From Fictibacillus sp. b24 (lineage in GTDB: Bacteria; Bacillota; Bacilli; Bacillales; Fictibacillaceae), in contig NZ_JAUCES010000005.1 in assembly GCF_030348825.1 (NCBI RefSeq), forward strand, positions 2,542,001-2,606,000: DNA of 64,000 nt. The letters are read 5' to 3'. The notes beneath the pieces were generated by a model that saw nothing but the letters and a program-made list of their open reading frames with translations, searched no databases and was not told the DNA's origin. A program made the translations under genes and the position numbers. Positions within the stretch are counted from its first letter, which is position 1, and every line of letters starts with the position of its first letter. Shown piece by piece: positions 49,311-58,009 of the stretch.

Positions 49311-50600
49311 ATGAAAATAACGTTTTCCTCGCTTCAGTGGATGGTTTTTATCCTTGCAGGCAGTTTAGTTGCCCCGATTGCCATTGGAGATGCTTTTGGA
49401 ATGACACAGGCAGAAACTGCGGATTTGCTGCAGCGCTCTTTTTTAATTATTGGTGTGTCTGCTATTCTACAAGTCTTGTTTGGCCACAAATTACCAATTA
49501 ACGAAGGACCAGCAGGGTTATGGTGGGGAGTATTTACTGTTTATGCAGGTATTGTGGCATCTGGTGCATTAACTGCTTCAGACGGTTTACAGCAGTTAAC
49601 TGCCGGCATGCTGATCAGCGGCGTTCTGTTCTTTTTACTCGGTGCGTTTCGCATCATTAACTCAATTAGAGCTCTTTTCACTCCTTTAGTTACTGGAACT
49701 TACTTAATATTGCTTGTCTCTCAGCTAAGTGGTTCTTTTATTAAAGGGATGCTAGGGATCGGCTATCTTCAGGAAAACGCGGATGCCAAAGTGGCCATTG
49801 CCTCTTTATTTATCTTAGTATTGTCTATCGTTCTAGGAAAATCACGTGTGAAATGGCTTAGAAGTTATTCTATTCTTATTTCATTAATACTTGGATGGGG
49901 ACTTTTCAAACTATTAAACTTAACGAAGGAAACCGTGCATTCTAACGAAATTTTTGCATTACCAGAATTATTAGCATGGGGTATACCTCAGTTATCAGCA
50001 GGAACGGTTCTGACTTCACTTTTCGTCGGAATGCTCTTACTTACGAACATGGTGGCAAGCATTAATGTTGTTGAGAAGGCGTATGAATCAGAAAATCAAG
50101 ATTACAAACACATCAATTACAACCGTTCATCTATCATGATGGGTCTTAACACATGGATAGCAGGCTTGTTTTCAGCTGTTGCAAGTGTACCAATCTCAGG
50201 TGCATCCGGATTTATATTAACGACTAAAATGTTCAGCCGGTTGGCGTTTATTATGGGAAATGCACTTATTATTTTAATCAGCTTTTTCCCCCCGCTCACT
50301 TTTTTCTTTGCTGGTATTCCGGCTCCAGTGGGATACGCAACGATATTTCTCCCCTTTTCCAGCATGATCGGGTTAGCGTTTAAAGAATATAAGAACGCAT
50401 TAAAGTCAGAAACAAATTTATTTATTATCAGTACTTCACTGATGGTTGGAATCGGAAGTCTCTTCATTCCAGCTGCCGCCTTAAAAGAATGGCCAAATAT
50501 AATCGTAACCCTTTTGAGCAATGGTCTGATAATGGGTATGCTTACATGTATGGCACTCGAACAATTTTTCAAAAGAAAAAAATTACGTCCAAATCAATAA
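49311..50600 (+). CDS. NCS2-family purine/pyrimidine permease (YwdJ type)
   Basis: A 429-aa protein with about fourteen membrane segments. SLVAPIAIGDAFGM, FGHKLPINEGPAGLWWGVFT and VPISGASGFILTTKM are NCS2 features, the last near the substrate-binding Gly/Ala loop. It is more like YwdJ than like the uracil (PyrP) or xanthine (PbuX) permeases, judging by the divergent QxExG-like motif. It should import a nucleobase by proton symport. Its ribosome site is weak (AGGTG at 7-8 nt). Confidence 0.87.
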   Translation: MKITFSSLQWMVFILAGSLVAPIAIGDAFGMTQAETADLLQRSFLIIGVSAILQVLFGHKLPINEGPAGLWWGVFTVYAGIVASGALTASDGLQQLTAGMLISGVLFFLLGAFRIINSIRALFTPLVTGTYLILLVSQLSGSFIKGMLGIGYLQENADAKVAIASLFILVLSIVLGKSRVKWLRSYSILISLILGWGLFKLLNLTKETVHSNEIFALPELLAWGIPQLSAGTVLTSLFVGMLLLTNMVASINVVEKAYESENQDYKHINYNRSSIMMGLNTWIAGLFSAVASVPISGASGFILTTKMFSRLAFIMGNALIILISFFPPLTFFFAGIPAPVGYATIFLPFSSMIGLAFKEYKNALKSETNLFIISTSLMVGIGSLFIPAAALKEWPNIIVTLLSNGLIMGMLTCMALEQFFKRKKLRPNQ

Positions 50601-50605
50601 AAGAA

Positions 50606-50639
50606 ATAAGGGCCCCTTATCTAGTTAAAGGGCCCTTAT
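50606..50639. terminator. Bidirectional terminator between convergent genes
   Basis: TAAGGGCCC (50607-50615) and GGGCCCTTA (50630-50638) form a GC-rich stem between the permease stop and the alpha/beta hydrolase stop. T-tails are short on both sides. Confidence 0.7.
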
Positions 50640-50642
50640 CTA

Positions 50643-51524
50643 TTACCTGCTGCTTTTCTGTGAAATGGGAAGTTCAGCGTAAAATTTTTGGACGGCTTCT
50701 GCTAATTCTTTTCCATGATCATACATCATTAAATGAGTTGTATTAGGAATCAGAACTGTTTTGCTGTACGGCAATCCTTTAGACGCTTTCTCAATAAAGC
50801 GCATCGACTTTTCTAGATGATTTTCTTTTTCAGCCGGCAAAAATAAGACTGGGCATTCTGTTTTTTCGTACCAAGTTAAGAAATCAACATAGTAAATTTC
50901 AGAGATGATATTCTTGATTGTTTTCTCTGTTGTAATCCCACCAACTGTGCCGTTTTCTTTTACACGCGGTTCAAAATGGTTTACATAATTAGCTCTTGCC
51001 TCATTCCAAGGCTCCCAGTTGTTACGGTAATATTGCTTAAAAGCATCTACCGATTCATAATCAGGATCAAACTGACCTTCAAATTTAGCAAGATGTTCTT
51101 CCAGTGACTCTTCATAAAGTCCACCTTCACCTGTATCATTAATCATGGCGCCATCTATATTTACCAGTGATAGCACTCGTACTCTGCGCATAGCTGCATA
51201 ATACAAACCAACCATACAGCCATACGAACTTCCAACAAGATGAACTTTATCCAATCTAAAATGATTGATAACACTTTCTAAATCGTTTGCTGTGTCTTCA
51301 AATGTGTAGCCATTATCTGGTTGTCCAGATTGCCCATGCCCCCTCAAATCATACGTCAGCACCCTATATTTATCTGTAAAGTACTTGATAACAGGTTCCC
51401 ACGCCTGTGCGATACCTCCTAAATAATGAACAAATACGATTGTTTCACCACTTCCACCGTGATCATAAGCTGTAATTTTTGTTCCGTCTTGTGAGGTTAA
51501 CACGTGTTTTTCAGCCTTAAACAC
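50643..51524 (-). CDS. Alpha/beta-fold hydrolase
   Basis: A 293-aa hydrolase. FVHYLGGIAQAWEP is the oxyanion region, LTYDLRGHGQSGQP the strand-4 motif, GSSYG (98-102) the nucleophile elbow with Ser100, and NTTHLMMYDHG near the end holds the catalytic His. Substrate unknown. GTG 51524 directly follows the TAG stop of the MazG-like gene, so both are co-translated. Confidence 0.9.
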   Translation of the reverse strand: MFKAEKHVLTSQDGTKITAYDHGGSGETIVFVHYLGGIAQAWEPVIKYFTDKYRVLTYDLRGHGQSGQPDNGYTFEDTANDLESVINHFRLDKVHLVGSSYGCMVGLYYAAMRRVRVLSLVNIDGAMINDTGEGGLYEESLEEHLAKFEGQFDPDYESVDAFKQYYRNNWEPWNEARANYVNHFEPRVKENGTVGGITTEKTIKNIISEIYYVDFLTWYEKTECPVLFLPAEKENHLEKSMRFIEKASKGLPYSKTVLIPNTTHLMMYDHGKELAEAVQKFYAELPISQKSSR

Positions 51525-51920
51525 CTACCTTATCTCCTCTTTCATGCGCCTCTGCAAATTTGGTTTATCACGTTTGTCGATTTCCACCAATTTGTTTCTT
51601 ATATCTTTCTCCATGTCTCGTTCAAAAAAAGTAGCGAATTTACTCAAATAAGCAATGCTATCTGCAATCTCTTTTCCAATATCTTCTGCGATCTCATGTT
51701 TAGCTCTTACAAATGCTTCTTCTTTCTCCACGCCGTCCTCTACCAAAGAATAAACGGTGTTCAACATTTTTCTAAGTTCTTCAGCAATTTCAGCGATTTC
51801 GGTCGTTAAGAGCATATGATTCAGCAAAAGAGATTCTGTGCTTTTGTCTGCACATTCCTGACTGATCTCCCAGCCCTTTCTCAATTGAAACTTCTCTAAC
51901 TCTTTTTGGATGTTTATCAT
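51525..51920 (-). CDS. MazG-like nucleotide pyrophosphohydrolase family protein
   Basis: A 131-aa helical protein. LLNHMLLTTEIAEIAEELRK, EIAEDIGKEIADSIAYLSKF contain the ExxE and ExxD helices that bind Mg in MazG-like enzymes. It abuts the alpha/beta hydrolase gene. Substrate unknown; removal of noncanonical nucleotides is the usual role. Confidence 0.8.
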   Translation of the reverse strand: MINIQKELEKFQLRKGWEISQECADKSTESLLLNHMLLTTEIAEIAEELRKMLNTVYSLVEDGVEKEEAFVRAKHEIAEDIGKEIADSIAYLSKFATFFERDMEKDIRNKLVEIDKRDKPNLQRRMKEEIR

Positions 51921-52035
51921 AAATTTGTTTCCTCCGTTTTACAGCATCACTTCTACAAAATTCTACTCTATTTTCTGATATCCTTTCTATTTGCATAAGA
52001 AACTGCTATACTTTTCACAAAATCTGGAGGTGCGT

Positions 52036-52584
52036 ATGGAACACAAAACAGCTGACCGACCGAACTGGAAAAGAGTCAAAGATCGTCATTTCGAAGTTAC
52101 ACATAAAAAGAATTCTTGTTTCAAAGGAAAAGTAACAGTCATTCATCTTAAACAAGTTTCTGAACCGCTTGTTGTTCATTACAAAGATCATGATGTTTGT
52201 ATTGCCGATAATGGATACACTTGGCTTCAACATTTTCCTGAAGGTGAAAAATATACAATCACAACCGTCCTGGATTCCTACGGTAAAGTCGTGCAATTTT
52301 ACATTGACATGTGCATGGATCATGGAGTGAATGAAGATGGAATACCGTGGTTTGATGATCTTTACCTGGATATTGTGATCCTTCCTGACAAAGAGCTCTT
52401 TTTACTTGATGACAATGAATTGATGGAAGCTTTCGACAAAGGCGATATCAATGACAAGGACATGAAACTAGCGCATGAAACAGCACAAAAAATCATCTCA
52501 AAGTATAAAAATGGAGAGTTCGAACACCTCGAAACATGCATAGAGCACGCTGAGGAATGGTATCGCGAGAAGAGGTTTGTTTAG
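52036..52584 (+). CDS. DUF402-domain protein
   Basis: A 182-aa protein starting at ATG 52036 (GGAGGTG at 4-6 nt). The DUF402 domain spans about residues 45-140: WLQHFPEGEKYTITTVLDSY, FYIDMCMDHG, GIPWFDDLYLDIVILPDKEL and LLDDNELMEAFDKGDI with conserved Asp. The domain occurs in nucleoside tri/diphosphatases such as YtjA-type and in FomD-like phosphoesterases; activity here is inferred only. Confidence 0.85.
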   Translation: MEHKTADRPNWKRVKDRHFEVTHKKNSCFKGKVTVIHLKQVSEPLVVHYKDHDVCIADNGYTWLQHFPEGEKYTITTVLDSYGKVVQFYIDMCMDHGVNEDGIPWFDDLYLDIVILPDKELFLLDDNELMEAFDKGDINDKDMKLAHETAQKIISKYKNGEFEHLETCIEHAEEWYREKRFV

Positions 52585-52602
52585 TATGTAGGGTTGTTAG
52601 AA

Positions 52603-52660
52603 GTTGATTGGAGCGGAAGGATGCGAGACTCCTGCGGGACAGGCCGTCAGGTGAGACTCA
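52603..52660. repeat. 130-bp repeat, truncated half (left)
   Basis: GTTGATTGGAGCGGAAGGATG and GCGAGACTCCTGCGGGACAG match the left 58 bp of the copy at 27758, then the match stops at GTGAGACTCA. Confidence 0.75.
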
Positions 52661-52710
52661 GTATCCTCTAGTTTTTTATATTTTGGTAACATTTGTTGCT
52701 CTTGAAAGTG

Positions 52711-52778
52711 GTTGATTTTCGCTCCAGGATGCTCGCTTTACGCGGGGCAGTGGTGAGCCCTTTGCCGCTTTGTGCCCA
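52711..52778. repeat. 130-bp repeat, truncated half (right), opposite orientation
   Basis: GTTGATTTTCGCTCCAGGATG, GCTCGCTTTACGCGGGGCAG and GGTGAGCCCTTTGCCGCTTTG match the other end of the repeat, as the reverse complement of 27884-27810. The element ends 10 bp before the GrpB stop. The left flank TTTGTTGCTCTTGAAAGTG is shared with copies at 10131 and 48916. Confidence 0.75.
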
Positions 52779-52787
52779 TAAAAAATG

Positions 52788-53303
52788 TTAGTTTGCATTC
52801 CAATCGACTGCATTCTTAATTAATTCATCTACAAACTTCTCTTTAATTTCTTGATATTTATGCGTATCATCAGGAAACTGCTTTGCCAATACTTTTTTTA
52901 GATCTCCGTATTTTTTTGCATCCTCTGGATTATTGTTTAAATAATCTTTAAATGATAGATGTGCGTCAATGTTTTTATTTCCAAGTTGAAAGATATGAAT
53001 GTGATGAGACCTTTTAAGTTTACCTTTTGTAAAATATCTTCTTCCTGTTATTCCGTGTTCATTCCTTGGTTCATATCCTAAACACAACATTTCATCATTG
53101 AACAAATTTACTTTTTCAATATCTTTCACAACGATTAAGATATCTATAATTGGTTTTGCATAGCCTACTGAAGGTATTGATGTACTACCTATATGATAAA
53201 TCTCAATCAGCTCATCTTTAAAAACTGCTTTGAGTTTATTTTCTTCTTCTAAATACATTTTTTCCCATTTTTCTGTCCATGGAAGTATTTCTGTCTTTCT
53301 CAT
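52788..53303 (-). CDS. GrpB/UPF0157-family nucleotidyltransferase-like protein
   Basis: A 171-aa protein with the GrpB pattern: WTEKWEKMYLEEENKLKAVF, EIYHIGSTSIPSVGYAKPII and DILIVVKD (a GSTS...DID-like nucleotidyltransferase core), then HHIHIFQLG and a C-terminal helix. Activity unknown in the family. ATG 53303 (or GTG 53309) follows GGGAGGAG. Coding is unusually AT- and Lys-rich. Confidence 0.9.
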   Translation of the reverse strand: MRKTEILPWTEKWEKMYLEEENKLKAVFKDELIEIYHIGSTSIPSVGYAKPIIDILIVVKDIEKVNLFNDEMLCLGYEPRNEHGITGRRYFTKGKLKRSHHIHIFQLGNKNIDAHLSFKDYLNNNPEDAKKYGDLKKVLAKQFPDDTHKYQEIKEKFVDELIKNAVDWNAN

Positions 53304-53448
53304 CAGCACTTACTCCTCCCGCAAGTATGTTCATCTCATTAAAACAAGTAATTTATTCCACAATCTTGCTACGTTTGTTGAATAAGGCACATTTTTACAC
53401 CTTATTATTAATTCGTTTAACCGTCCTTTAATCCTTTTTCGTCAAAAT

Positions 53449-53476
53449 TGGTAAGTCTAAAGGAATTCACTTACCA
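53449..53476. other. Inverted repeat TGGTAAGT/ACTTACCA
   Basis: TGGTAAGT (53449-53456) and ACTTACCA (53469-53476) are perfect arms around 12 bp. It lies directly beside the nested palindrome at 53477. Confidence 0.6.
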
Positions 53477-53514
53477 TTTTGCAGCGTGACAATAACTATT
53501 GTCATCTTGCAAAA
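53477..53514. promoter_or_regulatory. Nested 38-bp palindrome in intergenic gap
   Basis: TTTTGCA (53477-53483) with TGCAAAA (53508-53514) and, inside, TGACAATA (53487-53494) with TATTGTCA (53497-53504), symmetric about one centre with 3-bp spacers. It looks like a double operator or a cruciform. The gap otherwise (53304-53580) has no gene. Confidence 0.6.
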
Positions 53515-53574
53515 CCTATGCGAATTGGGGTGCTACAACGGAACTGAAAATCCAATAAACTTGATGAAAGAACA

Positions 53575-53612
53575 AAAATAAGCAAGCTAATTCATATGCG
53601 AATTAGCTTGCT
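53575..53612 (-). terminator. Terminator after 77-aa protein gene
   Basis: AGCAAGCTAATTC (53581-53593) and GAATTAGCTTGCT (53600-53612) are perfect arms; on the minus strand TTATTTTTG follows. Confidence 0.82.
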
Positions 53613-53681
53613 ATTTACATTACTTTTTTCTGTTTTGTACTCCAAAGAGAATTCGTTAGATACTCCCTCTAGTTTTATTAT

Positions 53682-53915
53682 TTACTTAACAGATTGATTC
53701 TTTTCTAAGAAACGCAGTGCATCTTCAACTTCGTCTAGAACTTGCGACCCTATAATTCCTTCTTCCTCATCTAAATAAGTAACCTGGAAATATCCACTTT
53801 CACCTTGTGGTACATATCTCATTCTAACCATTTCACGCTGCTGATCTTCTTCTCTCCAAAACTCTAATTCTTGTTCAGGATTATTCATCAATTTGTCTAT
53901 CTGATCATTATTCAT
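53682..53915 (-). CDS. 77-aa acidic protein, unknown
   Basis: A soluble acidic protein (NNPEQELEFWREEDQQREMV; YLDEEEGIIGSQVLDEVEDA). AGAGGTG lies 8-9 nt upstream of the ATG and a clear terminator follows. No family recognised. Confidence 0.75.
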   Translation of the reverse strand: MNNDQIDKLMNNPEQELEFWREEDQQREMVRMRYVPQGESGYFQVTYLDEEEGIIGSQVLDEVEDALRFLEKNQSVK

Positions 53916-54032
53916 CTGTAAGACACCTCTAGCTTACGCTGTTTAATTTTGTATATTCATTTTTACCCTAAAATAAAACCTATAAACCATTTGCAGTTTC
54001 CGACATTTCCTGGGGAATATTGTCTATGTCTG

Positions 54033-54608
54033 TTATTGCATGTATTGAGAGGTACTGACCCATTTTGTCAAAACGTCTTCTGTACTCAATATTTCTGCAA
54101 ATTCATTATGAAGATGGGAAATGGCAGATTCATGAACGTCTTGAGCCGAAAATTTACGCCCGTTATAAGAAACGGTCGCAAAAGCAGCTGTTGCATCATG
54201 TATAAAAGAAACACCAAATCCATAGTTCGCTGCCATTCTTGCCGTAGTAGAAACACAATGATTGGTTGTCAAACCTACAATAATCACTTGTTCAATTTCT
54301 TTCTTCTTTAATTCTTCTTTTAAATCTGTTCCAATAAAAGCGCTGTTCACACTTTTTATAAAAAGTGGTTCGTTCTCTTTAGTCTCAAAACCTGTTTTCA
54401 GCTGATAACCTAATTTTGTTGGATGAAGTGGAGACGTCTCGTTTTCCGATCGGTGCTGCACATGAATGACAGGTAGTTTTGCCTTCCTGAATGCATCTAG
54501 TAAAATAAGCATATTTCCTTCTGCAGTTAGATTATTGCGCTCTCCCCAAAAATCAGCATCATCAAATCCCTTTTGAACATCAATGATAAGCAAGCACGCT
54601 TTTTTCAC
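54033..54608 (-). CDS. Isochorismatase-like cysteine hydrolase
   Basis: A 191-aa hydrolase with the triad Asp10 (LLIIDVQKGF), Lys85 (FIKSVNSAF) and Cys118 (GLTTNHCVSTTARMA). Start GTG 54608 follows GGAGT at 7 nt. Members include nicotinamidases and isochorismatases; the substrate here is not evident. It is divergent from the LysE-type exporter gene. Confidence 0.92.
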   Translation of the reverse strand: MKKACLLIIDVQKGFDDADFWGERNNLTAEGNMLILLDAFRKAKLPVIHVQHRSENETSPLHPTKLGYQLKTGFETKENEPLFIKSVNSAFIGTDLKEELKKKEIEQVIIVGLTTNHCVSTTARMAANYGFGVSFIHDATAAFATVSYNGRKFSAQDVHESAISHLHNEFAEILSTEDVLTKWVSTSQYMQ

Positions 54609-54752
54609 GGTACAGACTCCTTTAATCAATATAGGCTCTCTTACTAAATTACTTTTTCGATCAAGTTTTTAATTTTCCTTCCGTAATATTGAGGAATTGA
54701 TTTTCATATTTTGGAAGTAGTATAGACGAGCCATCCGAATGGAGGGGACCTT

Positions 54753-55382
54753 TTGAGTGATTTTATGTTGTCAATTATTCATTTCATCGTACTTGGCATC
54801 AGTCTGGCAGTGCCTATCGGACCCATAAAACTCGAGATGATCAGACGGGGATTTAATGGAGGTTTCTGGCCGTCATGGCTTGTTGGGTTAGGAGCAGTTA
54901 GTGCTGATTTTATATTCATGTTAGTAGTCTTTTTGGGCCTTTCTCCATTTCTGCAATATAAACCGGTTCAGCTGACTATGCTTTCTATAGGCATTGTGAT
55001 GCTTAGTTATCTCGGCACCACTACCATGAAAAACGCTTTTTCAGCAAAAGTCTTGCCTCATATCAATAACAATATTAGTAACAAAAATCCTTTTTGGACA
55101 GGGTTCATAATCGCTCTTATGAATCCTTATAATTTTATGTTTTGGTTTGGTGTGTATGGTGGCGCACTTCAAAGCATCCCTTCTTCATCAGGAAAATTGG
55201 TAAAGATAGGACTAAGCTTTTGTATATTAGCAGGCATTATCCTATGGAACCTAAACGTCGCTTTTACCGTGCACTTCTTCCGTTCCCTTGTCAATGAAAA
55301 CACAATAAAATGGGTTACATGTGTTGCTGGCGCAGGCTTAATCGGGTTTTCAGGTTTCCTCATATATAAATTACTTTCTTAG
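54753..55382 (+). CDS. LysE/RhtB-family amino acid exporter
   Basis: A 209-aa protein with six membrane segments. GISLAVPIGPIKLEMIRRGF is the family start motif and TGFIIALMNPYNFMFWFGVY the second. It should export an amino acid or related metabolite. TTG 54753 follows GGAGGGG at 5-6 nt. Confidence 0.88.
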   Translation: MSDFMLSIIHFIVLGISLAVPIGPIKLEMIRRGFNGGFWPSWLVGLGAVSADFIFMLVVFLGLSPFLQYKPVQLTMLSIGIVMLSYLGTTTMKNAFSAKVLPHINNNISNKNPFWTGFIIALMNPYNFMFWFGVYGGALQSIPSSSGKLVKIGLSFCILAGIILWNLNVAFTVHFFRSLVNENTIKWVTCVAGAGLIGFSGFLIYKLLS

Positions 55383-55387
55383 ACATA

Positions 55388-55425
55388 ACAAAAGGCGCTA
55401 ACATCCTAGAGTCAGCGCCTTTTAA
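55388..55425. terminator. Bidirectional terminator between convergent genes
   Basis: AAAAGGCGCT (55390-55399) and AGCGCCTTTT (55414-55423) form a perfect stem with T-runs on both strands, between the LysE and YteA genes. Confidence 0.88.
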
Positions 55426-55435
55426 AGAAATCGTC

Positions 55436-56164
55436 TTATTTATCGTATTTGTCTTTGTCTAACTGTCTTTCTTCTTCAAGGTCCAACTCTTCTTCATATT
55501 CTTCGTGATTTCGGTTGTGGATAACACTTCTTTCATTTCCAGTAATGTCTGTAGCCACAAAGCTTTCATACTCTTCTACATAACCGTCATCATCATCTGA
55601 GTCTTCATACATTTCGTTGTAATCCCTTTTATCAGGATCTGTAAAATCTGATGGTGTTTCACTTGTTCCATACTTTGCAACAGCTTGCCATGTATCTTCT
55701 GCATCAAAGAAAGTAGCGTCTTTACCGTCATTGCTTCTTCTTTTATAATCAGGTCCAGAAACAGCTTCTTCTACAGGTCGATCATCTGATGATTTTTGAC
55801 CAGGACTGTGCTCTTTACAATAAAGTGTGGAAGGAACGGCTTCTAAACGTTCTTTAATAATGTCTTGTCCACAAGTTTTACAAACTCCGTAATCCCCTTC
55901 ATCGATGCTCTTTAACGCCGCATCGATGTCTTCCAATTCTTTTTCATGCAGATCATTTAAAGCGATATCTTTTTCTTTTTCAAATAACTCAGTTCCTAAA
56001 TCTCCTGGGTGGTTATCGTAATTAGACAGTTCACCTGTTGATTCTTTCGGAAATTCTGTATCGTTTCCAAAAGAGTCGTTTCTTTCTCGCATTTCTTTTA
56101 TTTCATCTTTTCGTGATAATAAAATTTGTTTAAAATGGTCCATTTCTTGTGTAGTTAATGACAT
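55436..56164 (-). CDS. yteA: YteA-family sporulation protein (TraR/DksA zinc finger)
   Basis: A 242-aa protein. Residues about 5-100 are helical with GNDTEFPKESTGELSNYDNH and PGDLGTELFEKEKDI, and the finger is CKTCGQDI with YCKEH (about 95-120), as in TraR/DksA-like YteA. The C-terminal half is acidic and ends in a Glu/Asp-rich tail. Members are linked to sporulation; a role with RNA polymerase is inferred from the finger. Confidence 0.92.
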   Translation of the reverse strand: MSLTTQEMDHFKQILLSRKDEIKEMRERNDSFGNDTEFPKESTGELSNYDNHPGDLGTELFEKEKDIALNDLHEKELEDIDAALKSIDEGDYGVCKTCGQDIIKERLEAVPSTLYCKEHSPGQKSSDDRPVEEAVSGPDYKRRSNDGKDATFFDAEDTWQAVAKYGTSETPSDFTDPDKRDYNEMYEDSDDDDGYVEEYESFVATDITGNERSVIHNRNHEEYEEELDLEEERQLDKDKYDK

Positions 56165-56497
56165 GTTTTAAGCTCCCTTCCTACATCCGTATACCATTTC
56201 ATACCCGTTTTTCTTAATAATTATCCATCCCGTGTATTTTGCACCATTCCTACTCATGCTATACTTAGAAACAGACATAAACTCTCCCGTTTAAAACCCT
56301 CATTCATAAACCTCATAAAGTCTTTTTCTTTTCTAAAATGATATGGAATAACTTTTAAAAAGCCACCTCTTGATCCTTTCTACCTAGTTTTCAGCAAAAA
56401 ATGTAAAAAAGTGTTGAAAAATTGCTTTTTTTCCAAGTTTTTGTAAGGTATGCTATTAGTATGTTTTTAAAAGTAATAGTAAGAAAGGCGGGTGAAC
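56165..56497. other. Intergenic region between divergent genes
   Basis: Holds the promoters of yteA and the HD-GYP gene. A TTGAAAAATT stretch and TATGCTAT lie before the HD-GYP gene, but the spacing is poor. No gene or RNA was recognised. Confidence 0.35.
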
Positions 56498-57994
56498 ATG
56501 AAAATTTGTGATCATTTTGAAAGACGTTTATTAAAGAACTATATAGTCGGATCAACCGCTGCCGTTCTAGGTGTTGGAGGCGTCTTTCTATTTACTACTC
56601 TCCGTTTTTCAACGTATGAATTTTTTATCTTATGCGGAATACTTGTTTCTTCAAGCATCGTAATGTTCTCGTTGGAATATGTATTTTTCCGAAGACACAT
56701 TTCCGTTTTCCGAAATTATTTTTCTAAAAAACATCCGGGGTTGCAACTTGCTGAGAAAGCATATTTTCATGCTCATCATTTTCCTATAAGAACGGTTAAA
56801 CGCATACTTGGACCGCACTTATTCGGATTATCTGTTCCTGCTATCTGCCTAACAGCTTTAGCCATTTATTTTGATTACTTATCGCTTCCCTACTATTACA
56901 TATATCTCGCTTCACTCGGAGCCATTTTAATAGCAGGCATGCACGCAATTATTGAATTCTTTTTAACAACAAAAGCTGTTCAGCCTGTTTTGCGGAACAT
57001 TCAAGAACGAACACTGAAAGATCATGGAAAGATCCTTTCTTTAGCAACTTCCAGACACATATCTATTCAGCGTAAGATTCAATGGAGTACGCTGTTTATT
57101 GGAACATTCCCGCTTCTATTGTTTGCACTTGCCAATCAGGTTCGTTTGTATAATCAAACTGCTCCTATAAATGAATCGTATTGGACTTGGGCTTTCTTTG
57201 TTTTATTAATTGGTATTTCCTTTGCGATCTATGGGGCTTATCTCTTATTTAAAGATATTCAGCAGCCTATGAACGAACTTCAAGCTGGAATGTATGAGGT
57301 CCGAACAGGAAATTCAAATGCCAAAGTTGCCGACCTGTATTCGGATGAATTTTCAAGGCTTATCAAAGGATTCAACCATATGGCACAAGCGATTCAATCA
57401 CGTGAATACGAAAATAAACAGCTATTAGAAAGCTTTTTTGCTACAATGGCAGCAACCCTCGACGCCCGCGATCCTTATACAGCAGGTCATAGCCTTCGTG
57501 TTGCTGATTATGCGATGAAAATCGGCCAGATGGCTGGACTGCCATTTCAGCAGTTAATACAGCTGCGAAAAGCAGCACTGCTTCACGATATCGGAAAGAT
57601 TGGCATCCCAGACGTAGTATTGTTAAAAGAGGAAACATTAACACCAGAAGAATTCGAACGCATTAAAAAACACCCTGTAATAGGCGCAGATATTCTTGCT
57701 CAAGTTCAGCCATATGAGGCGATGCAACCATTATTACCAGGGGTGCGGTACCATCATGAACGCTATGATGGCAAAGGCTATCCTGAACAATTAAGCGGAG
57801 AAGACATTCCAATCTTCGGACGGATTATTGCGGTTGCAGATGCTTATGATGCAATGACTTCTGACAGACCTTACCGCAAAGGAATGACTCATGAAAAAGC
57901 GTTAGCCATTTTGGAAGATGGAAAAGGAACGCAGTGGGATCCTTATTTAACACATCTCTTTGTAGAAGACATGAAGCTAAAATCGATTTCTTAG
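56498..57994 (+). CDS. Membrane HD-GYP phosphodiesterase with HAMP domain
   Basis: A 498-aa protein: about six membrane segments in residues 13-250, a HAMP-like linker (about 250-302, DIQQPMNELQAGMYEVRTGN) and an HD-GYP domain. The HD pair is at 363-364 (LLHDIGKIGIP) and HHERYDGKGYP at 419-429, so it should hydrolyse c-di-GMP, opposing the GGDEF enzyme at 46054. ATG 56498 follows AAAGGCGG at 6 nt. It lies 15 bp before a GNAT gene. Confidence 0.92.
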   Translation: MKICDHFERRLLKNYIVGSTAAVLGVGGVFLFTTLRFSTYEFFILCGILVSSSIVMFSLEYVFFRRHISVFRNYFSKKHPGLQLAEKAYFHAHHFPIRTVKRILGPHLFGLSVPAICLTALAIYFDYLSLPYYYIYLASLGAILIAGMHAIIEFFLTTKAVQPVLRNIQERTLKDHGKILSLATSRHISIQRKIQWSTLFIGTFPLLLFALANQVRLYNQTAPINESYWTWAFFVLLIGISFAIYGAYLLFKDIQQPMNELQAGMYEVRTGNSNAKVADLYSDEFSRLIKGFNHMAQAIQSREYENKQLLESFFATMAATLDARDPYTAGHSLRVADYAMKIGQMAGLPFQQLIQLRKAALLHDIGKIGIPDVVLLKEETLTPEEFERIKKHPVIGADILAQVQPYEAMQPLLPGVRYHHERYDGKGYPEQLSGEDIPIFGRIIAVADAYDAMTSDRPYRKGMTHEKALAILEDGKGTQWDPYLTHLFVEDMKLKSIS

Positions 57995-58009
57995 CCAGGA
58001 GGTTTTAAC

